Origin: Pseudomonas sp. 30_B
GTDB taxonomy: Bacteria > Pseudomonadota > Gammaproteobacteria > Pseudomonadales > Pseudomonadaceae
Length of the DNA stretch: 64,000 bases
Direction of reading: 5' to 3'
Assembly (NCBI RefSeq): GCF_017491605.1
Contig: NZ_JAFGYY010000027.1
Span: 1 to 64,000, forward strand
In this document: positions 43,268 through 51,989 of the stretch, in pieces
Numbering within the stretch: position 1 is the first letter of the stretch
Layout: each line of letters begins with the position of its first letter
The notes under the pieces: generated by a model
What the model was told of the DNA's origin: nothing
Database searches by the model: none
What the model saw: the letters and a program-made list of their open reading frames with translations, nothing else
Translations under genes and position numbers: made by a program

Positions 43268-44215
43268 TCAGGCGTTCTTGGTCTGGAGATGGTAGAGCGC
43301 ATTGGACAGGGCAACGTCTTCCAGGCCCAGGCCGATGGAGCGGAAGAAGGCGTGGCGCTGGTACTCCGGCTTGGCCGCCTGGCCGCTGACCAGTTCCGGC
43401 AGGTCGCCAACGATTTTGCCGTCCCAGCCATGTTCGTCGCGGGCCAGGCGCATCTCGCCGGCAGAGGCCGGGGTGGTGGCGCGGTAATCGCAGTACACGT
43501 CCATCTGTGCCAGCGACTGCGGCGGTACTTCGTGGGCGCGGGCGACGTTGGTGCTGATGGAGGTGATCAGCGCCGGTTTGCTGAGAATGGCCGGGTCGAG
43601 CACTGGGGTGCCGGAGGAGGTGCACAGCAGCACCACGTCGGCATCGGCCACGGCAGCTTCGATGCTGGCGGCCGGTTCGGCGCGGGCGTCAATGGCGCCG
43701 AACTGGGCCAGCACGCCGGCGCTCAGGTTCGGCGAGTAGATGCGGATGCTCTGCCAGTCGCGCAGGCCGGCGACGTAACGCAGGTGCGCGCGGGCCACCG
43801 GGCCGCTGCCGACGATGACCAGGCGCCTGGCGTCCGGGCGGGCCAGCTCCTGCACCGCCAGGGCGGTGGTGGCGGCGGTGCGCGCGGTGGTCAGGCTGCC
43901 GGCGTCGCACAGCAGCAGCGGCTGGCCGGTCTCCATGGACATCAACAGGCTCCACGCGGTGACCAGCGACTTGGGCTGGCGCACGATGTAGGGCGAAGTC
44001 TTCACGCCGTAGACCTTCTGCGAGGCCAGCACGCCCAGGTAGTTGATGAAGTCGCCGCCGCCGTTGGGGAATTCCACCAGTTGCTGCGCCGGCTGAACGG
44101 CGTTGCCACCGGCCAGCTCGACGAACATGTCGCGCATGGCCTGGAGCACGTCGACCTGTTCGAGCAGGCGCTCGGCGTCGGCCTGGTTGAGGGTGAGAGG
44201 CGTGGCAGCGGACAT
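43268..44215 (-). CDS. dauB: DauB: NAD(P)H-dependent 2-ketoarginine reductase / ornithine cyclodeaminase family
   Basis: A 315-aa member of the ornithine cyclodeaminase/mu-crystallin family. In P. aeruginosa DauB uses NAD(P)H to convert iminoarginine to L-arginine, completing D-to-L racemisation with DauA. The nucleotide motif VIVGSGPVARAHLRYVAGL and ISTNVARAHEVP are visible. The frame is open 81 codons upstream, but MSAATPLTLNQADAERLLEQ is the family N-terminus. First gene of dauBAR. Confidence 0.92.
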   Translation of the reverse strand: MSAATPLTLNQADAERLLEQVDVLQAMRDMFVELAGGNAVQPAQQLVEFPNGGGDFINYLGVLASQKVYGVKTSPYIVRQPKSLVTAWSLLMSMETGQPLLLCDAGSLTTARTAATTALAVQELARPDARRLVIVGSGPVARAHLRYVAGLRDWQSIRIYSPNLSAGVLAQFGAIDARAEPAASIEAAVADADVVLLCTSSGTPVLDPAILSKPALITSISTNVARAHEVPPQSLAQMDVYCDYRATTPASAGEMRLARDEHGWDGKIVGDLPELVSGQAAKPEYQRHAFFRSIGLGLEDVALSNALYHLQTKNA

Positions 44216-44485
44216 GGCAGAACTCCAGATGTGGATTAATTTTTCCATTCTGGACTCTATTGTCTTGATCAGCAAGGGCAGGTGGACAGATGGGCAACTG
44301 CTTGCGTAGGAGCGGACCTTGTCCGCGATCACCGCGATAGCGGTGCATGGACAGGGATGCCGGCCTGCCGGCGCGGATCGCGGAGAAGCTCCGCTCCTAC
44401 GGAAGCCGAAGCGCGGAGCTGGCCTGTAGGAGCGCCCCATGGGCGTGATCGCGGGCATGGCCCGCTCCTACAGGAAGCACGCGAG
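44216..44485. repeat. dauB upstream region with three REP-like palindromes
   Basis: The first ~90 bp upstream of dauB are AT-rich and should hold its promoter and DauR site; no operator was recognised. GTAGGAG-type palindromes lie at about 44306-44330, 44376-44402 and 44425-44473. They also end the chemoreceptor transcript region. Confidence 0.65.
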
Positions 44486-46444
44486 TTACAGCTTGAACTG
44501 CGCCACCAGCTCTTCCTGGCTTCCGGCCACGCGACGCAGGTGCTCGCCGCAATCGCGGGTGTGGGCGGCGGTCTTGCGGTTTTCCACGGTCATGTCGCTC
44601 AGGCGGTGCATGTGCTGGTTCACTTCCTGGGTCGTGGCGGCTTGCTGTTCGGCGGCGGCGGCGATCTGGAAGGCCATGGCGTGTACGCCTTGCAGGGACT
44701 CGTCGAGTGCACCGAGGGTCTGCAGCACCGCCTGGGTGTCCTGCTCAAGGGTATGGGCCTGCTCGCTGGCGCCGCTCATGCTTGCCTGGGCCTGGACCGA
44801 AGAGTCGCCGAGGCTGCCGACGATGGCGACGATTTCGTCCGTGGCGCTGCGGGTGCGCTGGGCGAGGTTGCGCACTTCGTCGGCCACCACGGCGAAGCCA
44901 CGGCCCGCTTCGCCGGCGCGGGCGGCTTCGATGGCGGCGTTGAGGGCGAGCAGGTTGGTCTGCTCGGCGATGGAACGGATGACGTCCAGCACCGAACCGA
45001 TCTGCTGGCTTTCGCCGGCCAGGGTCTGCACCACGCCGTCGGCCTGGCGCAGCCCGCTGAGCAGCTGGTCCTGGCGGCCGATCATGTGCTGCAGTGTGTC
45101 CTGCATCGCCGTGAAGGCCTCACGCGCGGCGGCGCTGCCATCGGCGCTGCGGCTGGCGCTGCTGGCGATTTCCTGCACGGTGGCGGCCATCTGGTCGACG
45201 GCGCTGACCACCATCTCCAGGGCTTCCTGCTGCTGGTCGAGGTGGCTGCTGGTGCGCCCGGCGGCGTCCAGGATGTCGCCGCTGGCATCGCCCACGGCCT
45301 CGCTGGCCTGGCGCAGACGCTCGACCACCTGGCGCCAGGCCGCGGTCATTTCGCGCAGGGCCTGCATCAGTCCGCTACTGGCGTCGGCATCGTCGCCCAG
45401 GCGCAGTTCGCCACCGGCCAGTCGCTGGGCCAGCGCCGCCATGTTCGCCGGCTCGCCGCCCAGCGGTCGCATCACGCTGCGGCTGACCAGCCAGGTCCCG
45501 ACGGCCACACCCAGCAGGGTCAGCAGGCCGAGCACGAGGATCTGCCACATCAGCTTGCGCACCGGAGCGAAGGCCTGGTCCTGGTCCATTTCCGCCACCA
45601 GTGCCCAGTGCTGGCCGTCCAGGTTCAGCGGGACGAAGGATTTCAGCGCCGGCTGGTTGTTCAGGCCGGCTTCGGCGAGGCGGCCCTGTTCGCCGGCCAG
45701 GGCTTTCTCGATGGCCTGACCGGGCAGGGCGGAGGGGCTTTCCTTGGCGCGGCGCACGTGATGATCGGTGAAGCGCACCGAGTCCGAGCGCAGGCCGCCG
45801 TCATTGCCCACCAGATAGGTCTCCCCGGCGTCGCCCAGGCCCTGGCGGTTCTGCATCACTTCGTTGATCGCCGAGAGCGGCAGCTCCAGCACCAGCAGCA
45901 ATTTCAGCTGGTCGTTGTCCTTGATTGGCGCGGCCAGCCATTGCACCGGCTGCTGGTTGTCCAGCGCCGGCTCCAGATCGCTGATGCTGGCCTTGCCGCT
46001 GTCCAGTGCCGAGCGGATGAAACGCCCGAACGGGGTATCGCGCCAGGTCGGCGTGCCGATGTTCTGCTGGTAGTCGGCGCCGCGCCCGAGGCTGAAGACC
46101 ACGGTGCCGTCGCCGGTCACCAGGCGCAGCTCGCGGTAGCCGAAGGTCTTGATGAAGTTCTCGAACACCGGGCGGTCGTAATTGGCGGTGGTTACCAGGG
46201 CATCGCTGTCCAGGCCCGCGTAGTTGCTGCCGAGGCTGTTGGCGAGGCTGCTGAGCTGGTCGTGCCGCGCCTTCCACGCGTCCATCAGTTGCCGCTGCTT
46301 GATGCTGGCGACGGCTTCCAGGGCATTCAGGCTCTGTTCTTCGAGGGCTCGGCTGGCCTGCAGATAGACCACGACGGCCATCACCAGTACGGGAATCAGG
46401 CCGATCGACAGGAAACTCAGGGCAAGTTTGGCGCGCAGGGGCAT
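44486..46444 (-). CDS. Methyl-accepting chemotaxis protein
   Basis: A transmembrane chemoreceptor of 652 aa. TM1 lies at about residues 9-30 and TM2 at about 290-312, enclosing a ~260-residue periplasmic domain that looks like a double-Cache sensor ([32 protein letters not shown]). A HAMP domain follows ([15 protein letters not shown]), then the signalling domain with the invariant hairpin [39 protein letters not shown]. There is no C-terminal CheR-binding pentapeptide. The ligand cannot be told from sequence. It is a single gene between repeats and a terminator. Confidence 0.92.
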   Translation of the reverse strand: [652 protein letters not shown]

Positions 46445-46509
46445 GGGAGGATTCCGGCGAGGGTTCTTGGAATGGTTCCCGCCTGCCGTGCAAGAAGCGT
46501 GCGAATTAT

Positions 46510-46523
46510 TTTACGACTGTAAA
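46510..46523. promoter_or_regulatory. Dyad TTTAC-N4-GTAAA upstream of the chemoreceptor gene
   Basis: A perfect inverted repeat in AT-rich DNA 66 bp before the ATG. It could be an operator or part of the promoter. The regulator is unknown. Confidence 0.35.
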
Positions 46524-46696
46524 TAAAATTGATCGAAGAAGTCGCGTGACGGGCGCTCAGGCAGGCAGATGGCGTGTTGCCATTGTTTGCATGGGAACGG
46601 CGTCGGGTCTTCCCGGCGGGTCCGGCAGGAAAATCAGGCGGCTCCCTGGTGGGGGAGGGAGGGGAGGTCGTCACCGGACGTAACGCCTGTGGAAAC

Positions 46697-46730
46697 AAAA
46701 AAGGCGAAGCCGGATGGCTTCGCCTTGTTT
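46697..46730. terminator. Bidirectional terminator at the 3' end of the helicase gene
   Basis: AAGGCGAAGCC and GGCTTCGCCTT form an 11-bp stem with a GGAT loop. A run of A on the left gives TTTTTT on the minus strand. It lies 32 bp after the helicase stop. Confidence 0.88.
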
Positions 46731-46758
46731 TGGAGCAGAAAGCTGGTGCAGCAGCGGA

Positions 46759-48285
46759 TCAGTGCTTGCGCGGTACCGGCTTGAGCAGCTCGGTCGGCGG
46801 CATCTCGCAGTTGATCTTGCGGCCCAGCAGTTCCTCGATCGGCGGCAGGGCGAAGGCATCGTCCTCGCCGGCGAAGCTGATGGAGGTGCCGGTGGTGCCG
46901 GCGCGGCCGGTACGGCCGATGCGGTGCACGTAGTCGTCCGGATCTTCCGGCAGGGTGAAGTTGATCACGTGGCTGATGCCGTCGACGTGAATGCCGCGAC
47001 CGGCGACATCGGTGGCGACCAGCACGCGGATCTTGCCTTCACGGAAACCTTCCAGAACCTTGATGCGCTTGTGCTGCGGCACGTCGCCGGACATCTGGGC
47101 GGCGCTGATGCCATCCTTGGTCAGGCGTTCCTCGATGCGGCGCACCTCGTCCTTGCGGTTGGCGAAGACCATCACGCGGGTCCAGTCGTTCTGCGCGATC
47201 AGGTTGTACAGCAGCTTGTACTTGTCGCTGCCGGCAACCGCGTAGACGTGCTGCTCGACGGTGTCGCTGGCGACGTTTTCCGGTTCGATCTCGACGATGG
47301 CCGGGTCCACGGTCCACTGCTTGGCCAGGTTCATCACGTCGTCGGTGAAGGTGGCGGAGAACAGCAGGGTCTGGCGCTCGCCCTTGTACGGGGTCTGGCG
47401 GATGATCTGGCGGACCTGCGGGATGAAGCCCATGTCGAGCATGCGGTCGGCTTCGTCCAGCACCATCACCTCGACCATGTCCAGGTGCACTTCGCCGCGC
47501 TGGTTGAAGTCCAGCAGGCGGCCCGGGGTGGCGACCAGGATGTCGCAGAAGCGCGATTCCAGGGTGCGCAGCTGCTTGTCGAAGTCCATGCCGCCGACGA
47601 AGCTCATGACGTTCAGGCCGGTGTACTTGGCCAGGCCGATGGCGTCGTTGGCGATCTGCACCACCAGCTCGCGGGTCGGCGCGATGATCAGCGCGCGCGG
47701 CTCGCCCATGTAGCGCTCTTTCGGCGGCGGGGTCTGCAGCAGCTGGGTGATGATCGAGATGAGGAACGCGGCGGTCTTGCCGGTGCCGGTCTGGGCGCGG
47801 CCAATGGCGTCCTGGCCGCGCAGGGTGAAGCCCAGTACCTGCGCCTGGATCGGCGTGCAGTACGGGAAGCCCAGGTCATGGATGGCATGCATCAGACGCG
47901 GGTCGAGGTTGAAGTCGTGGAAACGGGTCTTGCCTTCGGCCGGCTCGACCACGAAGTCTTCCAGCTTCCAGTTGTCCACCACCGGCGGACGCGGCTTGCG
48001 CTCGCGGCGCGGCTTGTCGGCCTTGGGCTCGCGCGGCTTGTCGGCGCGCTCGGTCTTCTCGCCGCGCTCGGCTTTCTCGGATCGCTCGGCGCGGGGCTTG
48101 TCGCCCTTGGGAGCGCGGGCCTGCTTCTCGGCGGCCTCGCCTTCGGGGCGCGGATTGCGCGGTTTGCGCGGACGCTTCTCGCCGCTCTGGGCGGGCTCGG
48201 AGGCAGCGGGGGCGGGGGCTGCCGGCGTGGCGACGGGCTGCTCGCCCTCGCCTTTGCTGAAGATTTTCTTGAGTGCTTTGAGCAC
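46759..48285 (-). CDS. rhlB: DEAD-box ATP-dependent RNA helicase, RhlB type
   Basis: A helicase of 508 aa with the full set of motifs: TPIQAQ (Q), AQTGTGKT, PTRELV, DEAD, SAT, and HRIGRTGR. It is expected to remodel RNA in ribosome biogenesis or the degradosome. The N-terminal ~110 residues are a low-complexity basic/acidic extension (EKRPRKPRNPRPEGEAAEK and RSEKAERGEKTERADKPR in part), longer than in P. aeruginosa as I recall (about 397 aa). I choose the GTG at 48285 (MLKALKKIFSKGE), matching the family's typical N-terminus; no strong ribosome site is seen. Confidence 0.9.
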   Translation of the reverse strand: MLKALKKIFSKGEGEQPVATPAAPAPAASEPAQSGEKRPRKPRNPRPEGEAAEKQARAPKGDKPRAERSEKAERGEKTERADKPREPKADKPRRERKPRPPVVDNWKLEDFVVEPAEGKTRFHDFNLDPRLMHAIHDLGFPYCTPIQAQVLGFTLRGQDAIGRAQTGTGKTAAFLISIITQLLQTPPPKERYMGEPRALIIAPTRELVVQIANDAIGLAKYTGLNVMSFVGGMDFDKQLRTLESRFCDILVATPGRLLDFNQRGEVHLDMVEVMVLDEADRMLDMGFIPQVRQIIRQTPYKGERQTLLFSATFTDDVMNLAKQWTVDPAIVEIEPENVASDTVEQHVYAVAGSDKYKLLYNLIAQNDWTRVMVFANRKDEVRRIEERLTKDGISAAQMSGDVPQHKRIKVLEGFREGKIRVLVATDVAGRGIHVDGISHVINFTLPEDPDDYVHRIGRTGRAGTTGTSISFAGEDDAFALPPIEELLGRKINCEMPPTELLKPVPRKH

Positions 48286-48416
48286 GGTGGTCTCGTACTG
48301 GTTAAGGAATGAACGGCCGCCAGTGTAATGCAAGATGCCCGCAGGGCGAAGTGCCACAGGATTTCCCGGGCTTGACGGGACGGGTAAATGCCGTGTTGCG
48401 GTGACGGCGATAGGCC

Positions 48417-49574
48417 TTACGGCAGCGTTTCCAGCAGCAGGCGGCGCACGTTGCCGCCCATGATGGCGGCAATGTCCGGCTGGCTGAAGCCGGCTTCGGC
48501 AAGGCCCTGGGTCAGCTGCGCCAGGCCGCTGGTGTCGAAGGGCGTGTGCACGGCGCCGTCGAAGTCCGAGCCCAGGGCGATGTGCTGCACACCGACCTTG
48601 TCGGCGGCGTAGCGGATGGCCTTGACGATGGCCTTGACCGAGGTATCGCACACCGCGCCGTCCCAGTAGCCGATGCCGATCACCCCGCCGGTGGCGGCGA
48701 TGCGTTGCAGATGGGCGTCGGTCAGGTTGCGGATGCCCGGACAGGTACCCTCGACGCCGGTGTGCGACACCAGCACCGGGCGGGTGGCGATGGCCAGCAC
48801 GTCGTCGATCAGCGCGCGGGAGGCGTGCGCCAGGTCCACCAGCATCTTCTTCTCTTCCAGGCGGGCGATCACCTCGCGGCCGAAGGGCGTCAGGCCGCCT
48901 TTCTTCAGACCGTGGGCGGAGCCGCCGACTTCGTTGTCGAAGAAGTGGGTCAGACCCATGATGCGGAAACCCGCGTCGTACATGCGGTCGATGTTCTCGA
49001 GCCGGCCCTCCAGCGGGTGCAGGCCTTCGGTGGCGAGTACGGCGGCGACCTGGTTCGGCTGCTTGTCCCAGGCGTCGAGGTAGCGGGCAAAGTCGGCTCG
49101 GCTGCGCACCAGCGTCAGCTTGCCCTGGCTGGCGGCGACAGCTTCTTCGAGCATCCGGCCCTGGTAGAGGGCACGTTCGAGCAGGCTGGTCCAGGTCGCG
49201 CGCGGCCAGCGCTGGGCGATGATCAGCGGGGTGATGTTGTCGCTGTCGGCGCCATTGCGCTCGTAGTTCAGGCCACGCGGGGTCTTGGTGACGGTGGAGA
49301 ATACCTGCAGGCCGACGTGGCCTTGCAGCAGACGCGGCAGGTCGCTGTGGCCGTAGTCGTGGCGCTCCAGCAGGTTGCGGTCCCAGAGCAGGGCGTCATC
49401 GTGCAGGTCGGCGACGAACAGGGTCTTGTGCAGGGCGGTGGCGGCATCGGAGGCGGGGTAGGGCGGCGGGGCGGCCACCGTGTTCATCTTGCGGTCGAAA
49501 TACCCCGGCAGGTTGAAGAAGATTCCCAGGCCAACGGCCACCAGTACGAGCAAAGCGATCAAGGTCTTGCGCAT
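48417..49574 (-). CDS. Membrane dipeptidase, peptidase family M19
   Basis: A zinc dipeptidase-like enzyme of 385 aa related to renal dipeptidase, which cleaves L-Xaa-D/L dipeptides. An N-terminal signal anchor is at residues 4-22 (TLIALLVLVAVGLGIFFNL). Metal-binding segments are ADLHDDALLWDR, ATEGLHPLEG, MGLTHFFDNEVGG, DLAHASRALIDD, VSHTGVEG and LGSDFDGAV. A role in turnover of D-amino-acid peptides would fit near dauBAR, but that link is only positional. Confidence 0.9.
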   Translation of the reverse strand: MRKTLIALLVLVAVGLGIFFNLPGYFDRKMNTVAAPPPYPASDAATALHKTLFVADLHDDALLWDRNLLERHDYGHSDLPRLLQGHVGLQVFSTVTKTPRGLNYERNGADSDNITPLIIAQRWPRATWTSLLERALYQGRMLEEAVAASQGKLTLVRSRADFARYLDAWDKQPNQVAAVLATEGLHPLEGRLENIDRMYDAGFRIMGLTHFFDNEVGGSAHGLKKGGLTPFGREVIARLEEKKMLVDLAHASRALIDDVLAIATRPVLVSHTGVEGTCPGIRNLTDAHLQRIAATGGVIGIGYWDGAVCDTSVKAIVKAIRYAADKVGVQHIALGSDFDGAVHTPFDTSGLAQLTQGLAEAGFSQPDIAAIMGGNVRRLLLETLP

Positions 49575-49653
49575 TTCAGCATCCCGGCTGTCTTGTTCTT
49601 GTGCGCGGACTGTATCAAAGGGGCAACGGCAGGTGCGGGAATTCGGTGGCGGC

Positions 49654-50592
49654 TCATCCCACCAGGCGGTTGCGGCCTTCCTGCTTGGCCTGGTAGAGCG
49701 CGCTGTCGGCCCGCAGGATCAGGTTTGGCAGGTTTTCCTGGTAGTCCATCTGGGCCAGGCCCAGGGATACGGTGACGCCGGGCAGCACGCCCATCGGCGA
49801 ATAGAAGGTCTTCACCTGTTCCAGGCTCTGGCGCAGCCGGTTGCCGATGCGCCGGGCCTCATCCACGCCGATCTCCGGGAGCAGGATGACGAACTCCTCG
49901 CCGCCGTAGCGCGCCATGCTGTCCTTTGGGCGCAACTGGCTGCGCAGGGTGTGGGCGACCAGGCAGAGGGCGTAGTCGCCGGCCAGGTGGCCGTGCTCGT
50001 CGTTGTAGTCCTTGAAGTGGTCGACATCCAGCATGAGCAGGCACAGCGGGTGCTCGTTGAAGGCGCAGCGGGTGCTTTCCCGCTCGTAGATGTGTTCCAG
50101 CCAGCGCCGGTTGAACAGTCCGGTGAGGGTGTCGATGTTGGCGTTCTGCTCGGTGTCGAGAATGATCCGGTTGCCCTGGCGCACCTTTTCGCAGAGCACG
50201 CCGAGCAGGTTCTGCATGACTTGCGGGGAGTGCTGGAAGAGGCTGATCAGCGCTTCGCGATGCAGGCGCAGCACGGTGGTCGATTCACCGGCTACCACGT
50301 AGGCGGAGGGGTGGTCGTTGTCGATGAAGCTGATTTCGCCAGCGCAGTCGCCAGGCTTGAGAGTGGTGACCGGCTGGTTGTCGAGCGAGCCCAGGTACAC
50401 CTTCAGTTGGCCGTGCAGGACCATATAAAGGAAGTGGTTGCGATTGAACGGCGAGAGGAGGATTTCACCGGTTTCCAGCTCGCAGGCGCGGAAGTCCTTC
50501 AGCAGCTGTTGCAGGCTGGCCGCGGCCACGTTCTGGAACAGGCGTAGGTGCTGCAGTTGCTGGATGTCCTCCTTCCATTGCGCGGGCTTCAT
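49654..50592 (-). CDS. CRP-fold / GGDEF diguanylate cyclase
   Basis: A 312-aa cytoplasmic protein with an N-terminal cyclic-nucleotide-binding-like domain (LFQNVAAASLQQLLKDF, PGDCAGEISFIDNDHPSAYVVAG) and a C-terminal GGDEF domain (DTLTGLFNRRWLE, LDVDHFKDYND, RYGGEEF). The intact GGEEF signature suggests it makes c-di-GMP. No transmembrane segment or DNA-binding domain is seen. The N-terminal ligand is unknown. The ATG at 50592 (MKPAQWKED) is preferred over an upstream start because the CRP fold begins soon after. Confidence 0.92.
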   Translation of the reverse strand: MKPAQWKEDIQQLQHLRLFQNVAAASLQQLLKDFRACELETGEILLSPFNRNHFLYMVLHGQLKVYLGSLDNQPVTTLKPGDCAGEISFIDNDHPSAYVVAGESTTVLRLHREALISLFQHSPQVMQNLLGVLCEKVRQGNRIILDTEQNANIDTLTGLFNRRWLEHIYERESTRCAFNEHPLCLLMLDVDHFKDYNDEHGHLAGDYALCLVAHTLRSQLRPKDSMARYGGEEFVILLPEIGVDEARRIGNRLRQSLEQVKTFYSPMGVLPGVTVSLGLAQMDYQENLPNLILRADSALYQAKQEGRNRLVG

Positions 50593-50715
50593 GGCGCGAC
50601 GGTGGAGGCAGGGAAGGGACTGATGATGTGCACGACCGACTCTCCCTAGTAGTCCAATACGCACATTGAGCCATCAGTATTAATCAGATTTGGATACTGG
50701 CAATCTGGCGTCATG

Positions 50716-50740
50716 CCGGGCCGACCGGCGGTCGGCCCGG
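50716..50740 (-). terminator. Hairpin after the carboxylesterase gene
   Basis: CCGGGCCGACC and GGTCGGCCCGG form an 11-bp perfect stem with a 3-nt loop, 78 bp past the carboxylesterase stop. There is no T-run, so it may act by stabilising the RNA end. Confidence 0.55.
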
Positions 50741-50818
50741 TGATTCATCGGCTCTCCAGCGGCTCAGGCCGCTCGCCTGGCTGGGCCGGCAGGGCTCGCC
50801 GGCCCATTCCCGCGGGGA

Positions 50819-51472
50819 TCAGAGGCGCTCTCGCAGCCACGCGGCGATGTCGCCGAGTTCCTCGTTGCTCACTTCATGACTCATCGGGTAGGTGCGCCAC
50901 AGCGCCGGGGCTCCGTTGGCGATCAGGAAGTCGTACGCGGCGCGGCCCATATCCGGCGTCACCACGTCGTCCAGCGTGCCGTGCAGGCAGAGCGCTGGTA
51001 GCTGCCGTTGGGCAGCGGACAGGCTGGCGCCTTCCCCGAAGGTCGGGCCGTAGGTGGACAGGGCCATCACGCCGCCCAGTTCGCCGTTCCAGCGCAGGTA
51101 GCCGGTGTGCAGCACCACGGCGCCGCCCTGGGAGAAACCGGCAAGGATGATGCGGCTGGCCGGGATACCCTGGTCGATCTGTCCCTGGATCAGCGCGATC
51201 ACGCCGTCGGCCGAGGCCTCCAGCTGCGCTTCGTCGATGGCGCGGGCCGGCGCCATGGCGAGGATGTCGTACCAGCTCGGCGCGGGCATGCCGTTGAACA
51301 CGGTTACCGGACGGGTCGGCGCCTGCGGGAGGATGAAGCGGGTGCCGGTGAAGCTGCGCTGCAGCAGCTGTGCTACCGGCTCGAAGTCGTAACGGTCGGC
51401 CCCCAGGCCGTGCAACCAAATGACGCAAGCGTCGGCCGGACGGGAGGGTTCGAGGATCAGGGGCTGGGTCAT
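50819..51472 (-). CDS. Carboxylesterase / phospholipase family alpha-beta hydrolase
   Basis: A 217-aa cytoplasmic serine hydrolase of the Abhydrolase_2 family (carboxylesterase/acyl-protein thioesterase-like). The nucleophile motif is GFSQGG. Asp and His of the triad are in HGTLDDVVTPDMG and MSHEVSNEE. The oxyanion-side motif WLHGLGADRYDFEPV is near the N-terminus. It begins MTQPLILEPSRPAD at 51472 behind GGAG; the open frame continues 80 codons upstream without support. A homologue sits beside the amino-acid-binding gene in P. aeruginosa. Confidence 0.92.
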   Translation of the reverse strand: MTQPLILEPSRPADACVIWLHGLGADRYDFEPVAQLLQRSFTGTRFILPQAPTRPVTVFNGMPAPSWYDILAMAPARAIDEAQLEASADGVIALIQGQIDQGIPASRIILAGFSQGGAVVLHTGYLRWNGELGGVMALSTYGPTFGEGASLSAAQRQLPALCLHGTLDDVVTPDMGRAAYDFLIANGAPALWRTYPMSHEVSNEELGDIAAWLRERL

Positions 51473-51989
51473 GGAGGCTCCAGAGTGGGGCGTGCGCTCT
51501 AGGAAGGCGCATCGCGTGCGAATACGGTCGAAAGCGCGCTGCAAGAAGATGTCGCATTGCCATAACTTGCAGGACTTGACGCTGCGGGATTGTAGGAACT
51601 TTCGCAGAGCTGGTACGGGCCTTGCTATCTCAGGCTCCAGGCTGTGCCACCCCGCTTGCGGTAACACTTTACCGACCCCATCCGGAAAGCTGTACCGCAA
51701 GCGGGGTGGCAAGGGCCTTGGGCCGCTTCAGGGCCCGTCGACGTCCGGCCGCGGTCAACGGTTGGCGCGACGGGCCTTCGCCTTCACGCACATGATCTGC
51801 CTACACCCGTTCCAGCCTGCATCACCTGCGGGCTCGGGGGACGTCTGCAACGCCTCGGTGCGGATTCCGAGAGCCGACTAGACTCACCCTTAGGTTTCCA
51901 TCCCGTCAGTGGTTCTGCTTGTGCCTCACGAGGGTACGGCGGTGGAAAACCGGGACTCCAGAACACTAAAAAAGCAACGGAGAAGATCG
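51473..51989. other. 517-bp divergent spacer between carboxylesterase and aapJ
   Basis: No gene is seen. It contains a long perfect inverted repeat (51645-51711), annotated separately. A near match to a sigma-54 promoter (TGGCAAG-N4-TTGG at 51707-51721) lacks the invariant -12 GC and is not called. The final 60 bp hold the aapJ ribosome site GGAGAAG. Confidence 0.6.
51645..51711. repeat. 19-bp perfect inverted repeat upstream of aapJ
   Basis: TGCCACCCCGCTTGCGGTA (51645-51663) is repeated in inverse at 51693-51711, with a 29-nt spacer. The combined stem is unusually long for this window. It lies ~280 bp before aapJ and ~175 bp before the carboxylesterase start. Confidence 0.9.

Noticed and set aside
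51707..51721. Sigma-54 promoter for aapJ
   Set aside because: TGGCAAG-N4-TTGG lacks the near-invariant GC at -12 and lies partly inside the inverted repeat. Not strong enough to call.
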